Assembly: GCA_905250115.1 (NCBI GenBank)
Contig: CAJNOI010000117.1
Location: forward strand, 166,815-230,814
Reading direction: 5' to 3'
Length of the DNA: 64,000 nt
Source: Adineta steineri
Lineage: Eukaryota; Rotifera; Eurotatoria; Adinetida; Adinetidae
In this document: in pieces, positions 55,001 through 64,000 of the stretch
Numbering within the stretch: the first letter of the stretch is position 1
How the letters are laid out: each line of letters opens with the position of its first letter
The notes under the pieces: model-generated
Databases searched by the model: none
Seen by the model: the letters and a program-made list of their open reading frames with translations, nothing else
Told to the model about the DNA's origin: nothing
Made by a program: the position numbers and the translations under genes

Positions 55001-55830
55001 GATATATAACATTGACCTATCATCAGTTTCTATCAAAGAAAATATTGAATCTTATTTTATTCTTTGTGATTGATTGAATAATGAATTCTCATTCATATTT
55101 ACCTTCGATCTATCGAATGATCATCTACTTATCATATTTCTTAAATGAATATATAAATATTTACTCTCTGTCTCTCTATAAATATCATTTAACTATTTAA
55201 AATTCAAAAAAATATCGACATACCATAATTTGCAATATCACAAAAAAATGATGCCATATGAAACTCTTTTGCTACATTAATCATTGCCAATAAAATATAC
55301 GTAAGATAACAAAGTTCACAAAGAAATATATGAAAAAAAATCATATTAGTACTTGTTGAACCACGTTTTTTCTTAGCTGGTAAAAATATAACGATAATTG
55401 TTGGTATAAGACATAAGAGAGCAATAACCCATAAACATATAAGAGCTGTTTGTAGATAAACATCATTCTCTGTTTCAGGACTAAATAATGAATCGTAAAA
55501 ACCTTTGGGATAAGTTTTATTGTCATATAAATCAAGTTTGTCATCAATTTTATGTTTAACTTTATCTTTAATTGATTCATAATGTGTTTTATTTTTTAAA
55601 ACATCTTTCATATGATGCATATGTTGACGAAAACCATGACGAGAATTATCATTATGATCTTCATGAGAATTATTTGTTGTTGTAGTTGTTGTTATATTTT
55701 GATGAATAAATAACGTAACATTATGTTTAATAGCTTTATCTTTAATTTTATCTTTTACTCGATCTTTTAAACGTGAAAATTTATCACGAAAACGAAATGA
55801 TGGTCGATGTTGATCGGTATCTGCTGACAT
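52021..55830 (-). CDS. Seven-helix receptor-like protein with long charge-alternating tail
   Basis: Not recognised by name. Exons 55830-55224 and 54017-52021 give 867 aa; the intron is 1206 nt. The N-terminal segment (about 135 residues) is Lys/Asp-rich with several N-glycosylation sequons (NVT, NIT, NKT). Seven hydrophobic segments follow, with boundaries such as ALICLWVIALLCLIPTIIVI, LSLERLSK after helix 3 (an ERY-like position) and CLAFYIFERNSW after helix 7; this layout fits a divergent class A receptor. The last about 410 residues alternate Asp/Glu runs and KRK/TKKR blocks in about ten units of 20-30 residues, many beginning SDDEE or SDEDE (casein-kinase-2-like sites). A Ser/Thr/Lys/His-rich end closes with SDEV. 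Function unknown. Confidence 0.78.
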
Positions 55831-57784
55831 TTATGTAGAATTTGATTAATCTAAAATAGAGAGATGAATATCATCTACTGATTTTTATCGGGGGAAAAAT
55901 TTCAGACAGAGTGCGATCACACCTACACGAAAAGATACATGAATAATATTATAAAAATCATCGCGATAGATTACAAATTTCTTAATAAAACGAATAAGAA
56001 CTTCTTATAACCTTCAATTTTTTACGATCTAGACTTAATCGATCATAAAAAAGCATCAAGTCATTATTATATAATCTACATATACATGTAGATATGAAAG
56101 AAAAATAATAACTGTACTGTTCATATAATAGATTACTTTTTAATGTCAATATAAATTTAACTGACGTTTATAAGAAAAACGAAAAAAAAAGAAAAGTAAA
56201 AGATGTTGTATTTAAGTCAGGGTTATTTTTTTTCGATGTTCTTCCATTTCACATAATTTTATGTTATTTTATTTTACCTTGAATAATATTTTTGTTATGC
56301 ATATCAAATATATGCAAGAAGAAAATAATATTAGTATTAAACAGCATGCGATTCAACTGAAAAAAGAAATAAATGTATATAACATGCTTTTTCGAGTCTT
56401 ATATTTAAATAATTGCTTGATTGTTGAGAAATTATGAGTCATTCTGAATAATCCGCTTATTTATCCTCAAGGTACAAGTTTTGTATTCTACTTGATTTCT
56501 CATTAAGATCAATGCCCGCGTCTATTATATTCTTGCTAATAAAAAAAATGTCTTCCTTTGTAAAAAAAAAAGGTTACTGTACGTAACATATAGATCAAAT
56601 GATTAATAAAGGATCAGTTTTCATTTTTGTGTACTTACGTAGTTATTTTGAAATGATGTATCAGCTCGAACTATATCTCTCTAGAACTGCTGTTGCCTCG
56701 TACCAAACTAATGACATTTAAATAACGGATACTATCGGACCCGGTTTTTTTTCTTCTTTCCTATATGTTGACTTATTCATTTAAGGAATTATCTGTCGGA
56801 ATAGAAACACCAACGAATAGACATCTGACTTTCAACAGATATCAATTGACAAACGAGTACGTCCATTAATGACAAAAATAGTCGATGTGTCTGTTTGTTG
56901 TTATTAATTTTTGTAGATATTCCAAGGACAATTACAAAATAATTCGTACGCATCTATAATTTACCTTTATAATAAAATAACATCTATCGTGTTGTTTGTG
57001 GTTATAAATGTAGCCAATATAATCGTACGAGTAAGAAAGAATAGCTCATATGAGCATGTAGACATGAGATCATGCGTTGTGTGTTGTAGTAGTAGTAGTA
57101 GTAAGAGTACGACTAGCGTATACATCACTACTCCTTCTCTTCAACAAAAAATGAGAAAGAAAAACGAAGGAAAGAAAAAAGAGAAAGGGAGAAAGTTTCT
57201 TTTTTTGTCTTGACTATCCTTGACATGTTGTATAGGCATGCGGCACATGGAATATCGATTGACAAAAAGATATACATGGACAAAAAATAGAACGAGAAAG
57301 ACCATAACATCAAATAAAGTACATATACTTCGTCCATTTATACAATCCTCTTATGAAAGATGCATAACAGACCACGAATGTACAATGATTTTTTTATGCA
57401 TTTATTGTACAAAAGAAAATAAATGTAATAAAATGAAATACAAGAAAAAAACAAGTTAAATCCAATTAACTTTTTCAAGGACTTTTATGTAGATCTTTTA
57501 AAAAAGTATAAACAAAAAACATTGGAATAATGCCAAGGTTGCAAACAGACAACGACATCTATTATTAAATTATGTATAAAATTTATAATTAATTTGACTT
57601 TTATATAAGAATATTTTGTAAAAAGATTAAAATTTATAAAAAATCTTATGAAAAAAATTCTATTCAATATCGAGGTTGTATCTTAACAATTAAGAACCAT
57701 TATGGTAAAGGGATATACGCGTAATACATAAAAGTTGAATAATTTTTCAAAAAAGACAATTTAAATTCTTCAGCTATTAGCACA
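55831..57784. other. Divergent upstream region, receptor / CEP41
   Basis: 1.95 kb between divergent genes. It holds a GTA trinucleotide run (57088-57107), homopurine tracts (57150-57200) and AT-rich filler. No exon, transposon end or RNA gene was identified. Pyrimidine-AG strings just before the CEP41 ATG (TTCTTCAG at about 57773) could serve as a trans-splice acceptor. Confidence 0.45.
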
Positions 57785-59707
57785 ATGTCAGTTATAACAT
57801 CAAAACGTATTAAAACACCAATGAATGTAATATGAAATGAATATTTTGTTATTTATATTTATTAACTGTTTATGTTTAGCCGTTAGATAAACGGATACCA
57901 CGTAATCCAAAGTATGAAAATGTTCAAACAACACTTGATACAGGTTTGTTCATAAATAAACTATTATAAAAAATTAATTAATTGAATTTTTCAGGAGATA
58001 GTATGACAAAATTTCTTAAACGCAATGAAGAATTACGTGCATGTAAGTCATTATAAAAAAAACCCGAAATATGATTTAGTAAATGTATATTTAGCGAGTA
58101 AACAACAAGTAGGTGAAATATTCAAACGGATGAAAATATCGACACTTGTTCAATTGGTTTGTACTATCGATTTTTTGTTTTATTTATCTAATGAAATTAT
58201 TTCAGATCATACAAGTATCAGAAATAAATTCAGTTACAACTCCAAAACCTACTGATTTTGGTAAGAGAATAGAATTTAGGCTTAATTTTTGTAATGATTA
58301 TTTGATTATAGATCCGATTGCATCAGATCGAACATTAACTGATCTTGATCGACCTCAAACAACAGATAGTCAGATGAGTGTTGCAACAACACGATCAACC
58401 TTGCAAAGGTAAAAGTCTTTTTTTTAATAAAAATATTTATTCTTCATTTTTTCTTTTAGTGTTATTCGTGGTGTTGGAGAAATGGATGTAAATAAGAATT
58501 CTCAAAATCGTTCATCAATAATAACACCTGTAACACCTAAAACTCCAATGAGTGAACACTTAAATTTAGAATACGATGAACGACCTTATTTAATCGTTGA
58601 TCTTCGTGATAAAGATGAATTTCGAACCAATCATATTGTTTCGGGTAATTGAATTTTTCAAGAAAATTAAAATATTTTCATCCATATCTTTTCTTATTAG
58701 CTCATCATTATCCAGCTGCTATGCTTTCACGTTGTTCAAATAATGAATCAAGAGAATTACTTATCTATGTATGTTCCTTTTAGTGACACTGATCTTGTTC
58801 TACATAAAAATATGATACAGTTTATTGCTAAGAATCTAATATGAATATTCTTGTTTAGAAAAATCATAAAGGCAAAATTATTGTTTTATATGATGATGAT
58901 GAACGTATTGCTCCACAGGCTGCAACAATCATGATGGAACGTGGTTATAATAATATTTTCTTACTTTCTGGAGGTAAAATTTTCTTAATTTTGCAAAAAC
59001 ATTTGAATAAAATAGTTTCTCGTTTTACACTTACAATAATTGTTTTGCTCATTTGTTTGTATTACATATTTTCTATCACCACCATTAAAATATATTATTG
59101 TATGAAGAAGAAGCTCTAGAGTAAGAATAAGATAAACATCTTATAGTGTCAATTTACAAATATTTCTATTTTGAGTATGCATAAGACATTCCAAAGAATA
59201 TTATTTTATAACAGTCGTAGAAATTCTTCGTTTGATTTGATCGATTATCTGTTATACATGAATACATAATCTCCTATTGCGATTATTTTCAATAAATCTA
59301 TTATAGGTTTAAAATATGCTGTTCACAAATTTCCTCGTGGACTTTTAACTGGTACATGTCCTTTATCTTGGACAACATCAAGTGCATCGCGAACATCATC
59401 ATCGGCAAAAACTAAACGTCCACCATCGACTGCTACTAATCGTCAAGAAGCACCTGTTGGTCAATCACTTGCTAGTACAATACAACCGACTCAAGGTCCA
59501 GTGGTTACATTTGATACACGTGAACAATTTACTCGTGAAGATATTGAAGATTTAAATCAAGCACTTGAAAAAATTCTTTTACCACAAGATAATCGATCAC
59601 GTTCATCACGTCCAAATACATCAGCATCAACAACAAGTTCACGTTTCTCAATGGTTTCTGAACGTTCTAATTTTAGTAATGTTTCAGACAAAGCATGGAA
59701 ACCATAA
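57785..59707 (+). CDS. CEP41: Centrosomal protein of 41 kDa (rhodanese-like)
   Basis: CEP41 promotes entry of the tubulin polyglutamylase TTLL6 into cilia and localises to centrioles and basal bodies. Exons: 57785-57826, 57880-57943, 57995-58042, 58095-58156, 58206-58260, 58312-58408, 58460-58644, 58701-58768, 58859-58973 and 59307-59707, giving 378 aa (human 373). Matches run the length of the protein: [60 protein letters not shown], then the rhodanese domain [20 protein letters not shown] to [20 protein letters not shown] and [16 protein letters not shown]. The loop reads YDDDER with no catalytic Cys, as in human CEP41. The end is DKAWKP (human GKPWK). The acceptor at 58094 was chosen because it keeps family length. 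Confidence 0.92.
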
Positions 59708-60913
59708 ACTGATTCATATTTCTTACACTTGTATGCGATTGTCTTTTTTCTCTCTTTCTTTTTTGTGTGTGATTACATTATGAAATAAACTTATACTTGA
59801 ACCTCCTCAATGGTCATACACATGAACATTGGCAAAAGCATAAGGAGTTAAGTTCAAACATTCTGTAATGCGATACACATATTAGATTTACAAAATTTTA
59901 GCTAAATCAATACAAATAACAATTTAATAAGATAGAAAACTTCAGACTAACCTGATATTTATATTGAAAATAAGCAGAATGTTGATTTTGTATTCAGATG
60001 TTCATTGTATGTTCGAATTGTGTAATTCCAAAAAATTTTTATTAAGTCACGCTTAGTAGACTGTCTTAAAGGGAGTTATCATCGGCTCAAAACAAGTACT
60101 AACATTAAAGAAAGTGACGCTTTTATTAGACTTTTCAACATATAGTTTGCTAAGTTATAATTAGGGAGGTGACAGTTCAAGCTCGTGAACTATAGCTTCC
60201 CTTTCGAAAACATCAATCACATTTTTCTATTTTAAGCTACATCTATCATATAGTAGTTAATAAATTGTGTATCACAAACAATCATAGAGATTTATTTTTT
60301 TTGGTAGACTACGTATGCTTGAGAAATCTTATCCTTCTGCAACTCTATAATCTATATTGTGAGGTCATCAAAATTAGTTAATAAATCATATAAAATACGA
60401 ATCAATACACTTTTTTATACTCAACAATTCTAGTAAGATATCATGTTTTTATGAGTTATATTTCGATTATAAACAGTTGATTTTTATTTATAGATTATTT
60501 TAATCATTGAATGATTATTTGATTAAAATATGAATTATTTCTCTAATGATCTAAGAGATATGAGACAAAGCTGACTTAGATTTTTGGTTGATGATTCGAA
60601 AGGATTAAAAATAAGAATATATATTTTGTAATTTCTAGTTGATAAGAAAAATATCGATCAAAATGTTTAAACAATCGAGTTATATATTGGAACTTTGATT
60701 TCAATATAGAATTCATCTTTATAATTCTTTCGATTTATTTAAATATTTTTCAAAGAAAAGATAAAAGATTATTTTTTGTAAATAAATTTATTGATTTAAT
60801 ATGATATATAAGAGAAAAATGATATTGAAAAGAAATTAAAAGAAAGAGAATAAATATGAAAAGCTTATTAACATAAAAATAAAGAATAAAACTTATAGTC
60901 ATTGACGATATAT
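59708..60913. other. Convergent 3' region, CEP41 / FG-GAP gene
   Basis: 1.2 kb of AT-rich DNA between convergent stop codons. AATAAA-like strings are frequent, as expected for 3' flanks. No gene, repeat end or RNA structure was recognised. Confidence 0.4.
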
Positions 60914-62974
60914 CTAACAGAGAAGGTAAAGTATTCTGATAGTTTGATCGTTTGCGACAAGAAGTGTTGCTTTACCATCACTATTAATATCAATCATCGT
61001 TGCATAATTTGGTTGGTCAATGTTGCTAATAACTTTTTGTTCTCCAAATGTTCCATTATCTGTATTGAAAAGAATACTAGTTTTATTGCTGTAACCATGT
61101 GAGAGAATAATATCCATTTTATTGTCATTGTTGAAATCGGCTGTTTCTAAAGATGTCAATTGATAATTACTGTGATAGTCAATTGGATCAGCAAATGTAC
61201 TATTGCCAAAACCGAAATGTATCTGAAAATAATAGTCATATCCTACGATTAAATCTATTTTATTATCATGATTTATATCAATAGCTTTAATATATCGAGA
61301 TTTCAGGCCAATCGAAGTAGACTTTTGCTCGATAAAATTACCATTATCGGTATTTAAAAGCACAGTCATTTTAACATAATCATGTGTTGTAATAATATCA
61401 GGCAGAGCATCATTATTCACATCGATTACTTCCAGAGTGAGTGGAAAATAAGTAGGTTCATACCTGATTTGTTTACTAAATACACCATTACCATCATTCA
61501 AAAAAACGAAAATACATTCATCGAACGAACAGGTGGCAATAAGATCAAGTTTATTGTCTTTATTGATATCAACTGCTTTTACATCAAGTAGCATTTCATC
61601 TATTAGAATGATCGTCGAATTGTTAAAGTTGCCATTGCCGGTGTTATAAAAGATAGTGATCTCCGGTGCATCTATACTAGTAGCAATAATATCGAGCTTG
61701 CCATCATTATTGATATCACCTGTAGTTATACGTGACGGTTCGATTCCATGTGAAACCGTTTTCGATTGAGTAAATGTTCCATTGCCAAGATTTAAGAATA
61801 TCATAATAGTTTTCTCAGGACGGCTTCCGACAATGATATCCAATTTATCATCTTCATTGACATCTGCTAATAATATAGAGTCGAGCGAAATAGTTGAAGG
61901 CTTGAAACTTGCTAGCACAGAATCTACCAAACATGAACCTAATACAAAACAAAAAATACTTTTATAGTATGCAGTGATCATGAAGATGTGACCAACAAAA
62001 ATAATATTGACGCTCTCAGTCAACTATCTATCGATTCTCAAATGCTCTTAATTTATGATAGACAAGATTTCAAAAGCTTTTGTATTATGAGTTATCGAGA
62101 ATGAAGGACCGACTTCTTTCTATGAGAGTTATACCGGTCGTTGTTGACGTTGTTCTTCTCGTTGTTGATCTCGTCGTTGTTCTCGTCGTTAGTCTCATTG
62201 TTGTTGTTGTTGTTGTTGTCATTGTTGCTGTTGTTGTTGCTGTTATTATTGTTGTTGTTGTTGCTGCTGTTGTTGATGATGTTTTTTCTACATCTCCATG
62301 TCTCTTTGTGATAATAATTATGGGACCAATAATCATTAGTATAATCAAAATAATAACCAGAATAGGCAGCACAATCCACATCCATTTTTTTGTTCGACTT
62401 TGTTCCAACCTAAAAATAAGAAATACTTTTAATCATGAAACTCAGTCAAGCTCCCATTCCATCTAATTTGTGTTTGATCTTAGTATCGATATTTTATCAT
62501 ATTGTATTCTTATAAGTATTTTATTATTATACATCAATAATCATATGTGTTGTACTCTGAATACATTCTTACAAAAACAAACAATTATATACTTGTATTT
62601 TCAGGATACATACATTCGTTTGTAAGAGTAAATTTCAATTGAAAAACACGGTACTATCAATATATAATAATGAAAATAATAAAATACCTATGAGCAAACA
62701 ATATTTAGAAAATCGTCAATAGAAGAAGCGAAGATAAATCAACTTTTAATCAGACTTAGATCGAACTTTTCGACCTTACTACATGTAAAACTCAAAATAC
62801 ACATACAATGTTCGTGGTTGAGTTGTTGAAGTCTGATCTATATTGATGCTACTTGATTGAGGCTAAAATAATTAAAATAAAATAAAAATAAGCCCATGTT
62901 ACATCTTTAATGATTACATCACGAATAATCGTATTGTTGTAATTCATAGGTGATACTTCGTTCAACTTTACCAT
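60914..62974 (-). CDS. Membrane-anchored FG-GAP/VCBS seven-unit propeller protein
   Basis: Exons 62974-62918, 62862-62807, 62409-62135 and 61938-60914 give 470 aa in phase. A cytoplasmic-type N-terminus (MVKLNEVSPMNYNNTIIRD) is followed by a basic stop (RTKKWMW), one membrane segment at about residues 47-70 (LPILVIILIILMIIGPIIII), and a Thr-rich stalk, so it is probably a type II surface protein. The rest has seven Asp-loop units, e.g. DVNEDDKLDIIVG, DINNDGKLDIIAT, DINKDNKLDLIAT, DVNNDALPDIITT, DINHDNKIDLIVG, DFNNDNKMDIILS and DINSDGKATLLVA. Seven units suit a calcium-binding beta-propeller; the last has lost an Asp. Close relatives are typical of bacteria and of bdelloid gene expansions, so the propeller may have a foreign origin (inference). 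Ligand unknown. Confidence 0.8.
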
Positions 62975-64000
62975 TTTAAAAATCGAATAACTGCAAGAAC
63001 AAAAAGGATATACTTGAAAGGTTTTTACTAATTTAAAATAAAAGTTTGTCATGGTTTCATATTAAAAAAAAATATCTAAACCTATGATGAACTATTAATA
63101 TCTTGGTAATATGACACTTTCTATTAAAATAAGAAAAAATGCTTAACTAGTAAGAAAATAAGAGAAAACGATAATACTTCTATAACTTTGAATGAAAAAT
63201 ATTTTCCTTTACTTATTGAACACATATGAACTGCTTAGTAAATTATCAAAATGATTGCAAACGCTTTCTGTTTTTGAGGGTATACTCACAAATATGAATC
63301 TTTGTAAGAGAATGTGACTGATATATGAGGAGAAATTATTTATCCTTATTTTTAATATTGTCTAGATGAAATAAATAATCGAACTAAGAAATATATGCAT
63401 ATTACCTCTTAATCCTATATAAATTTGCTTAATAAAAACTGAGATCCTGAAAGTAATCGTAATGAATTTGAAACTACGTGCCAAAAATCTTGTTTTCCAG
63501 ATCAAAGTTAAAAGCTATTTGAAAAAGGAATCAATCGTTTTTCTTTCGTAAATCTGAGATATTCTTTTAAATATATATATAAATATTTGTCAATACTTTT
63601 TTATTAAAAATTTTGCGCATATAGTCATAATATTTCCTAGAAAGAAAGTAAGAGTTATTTTCATCAAAATCAATACCGTAGTTATTCGACAAATAATTTA
63701 TATATGCTGCAAAAATAATAAACAAAATAACATAGAGAATATCTTACCTATTAATAAACATGCATCGTAGCTAATGTACACTCAGTATGTGAATGGCGGA
63801 TGATAGAAGATTTATTTTACAGAAGCATTCATATAAAACCATCTTGAGGGTAGGTGCGGGTTTGGGTATGGGTAGAAGTGTGGGTATGAGTGTGAGTGTG
63901 GGTGTGGGTGTGGGTATTCTATTTTGTCAACACCCACATTCACCCACCCATACCCACCCACACTCAATCATCCACACCCACATCCACCCACACTCACCGA
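62975..64000. other. Right-end spacer ending in telomere-like repeats
   Basis: About 870 bp of AT-rich upstream DNA of the FG-GAP gene with no recognised exon, followed by the G-rich inverted tract from 63847 to the window edge. Confidence 0.45.
63847..64000. repeat. Inverted telomere-like TGTGGG / CCCACA tract
   Basis: A G-rich arm (GTGTGGGTGTGGGTGTGGG, 63896-63914, with TATGGG and TGCGGG variants before it) is followed after ATTCTATTTTGTCAA by a C-rich arm (CACCCACATTCACCCACC and onward). It forms a long imperfect palindrome of telomere-type hexamers and continues past the window edge. Similar in type to 2574-2650. Confidence 0.7.

Noticed and set aside
62080..62466. Val-rich 128-residue plus-strand frame
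   Set aside because: It is the antisense of the Thr-rich stalk of the FG-GAP protein; low-complexity codons keep the opposite strand open.

Overview
The window reads as a nuclear segment of a small AT-rich animal genome, most likely a bdelloid rotifer (inference). The evidence is an AT-rich base composition, many introns of about 50-66 nt, metazoan genes (opsin, glass, ionotropic glutamate receptor, CEP41, MEMO1), interstitial tracts of the bdelloid telomere-type unit TGTGGG, local gene duplicates, and an FG-GAP/VCBS surface protein. About 18 protein-coding loci were assembled exon by exon. All recovered coding lengths are divisible by three where the gene is complete.

Layout, left half: ARV1 (minus, 3' end off the left edge); two sphingolipid desaturases, DES-A (+) and DES-B (-), tail to tail; two METAP2 copies (+), the first followed by a dead TRAPPC1 first exon; intact TRAPPC1 and MEMO1 packed behind METAP2 copy 2; a long empty stretch; a glass-type zinc-finger factor (-); PSMA1 (+); a decayed VTA1-like pseudogene; FIS1 (+); an opsin (+); a large ionotropic glutamate receptor (-).

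Layout, right half: DHDH-like oxidoreductase (+), AASDHPPT (+), RBM12 (+), an unusual seven-helix receptor with a charge-alternating tail (-), CEP41 (+), and a membrane-anchored seven-unit FG-GAP protein (-).

Mobile DNA is mostly small and non-autonomous: hAT-like elements with 8-bp target duplications (one nested inside another), a piggyBac-like element at TTAA, a 24-bp-TIR MITE family with a nested insertion, a GGGTCC-rich repeat family, and a repeat family with CTACGAGAAAGAG ends. Many lie in introns. No complete transposase, tRNA, rRNA or CRISPR array was seen.

Most genes are housekeeping. METAP2-2, TRAPPC1 and MEMO1 share strand with 139- and 89-bp gaps and splice-acceptor-like AG directly before the downstream start codons, so they may be a trans-spliced operon. 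Glass and an opsin lie within 10 kb of each other, which is suggestive for photoreception. The most unusual protein is the seven-helix receptor at 52021-55830.
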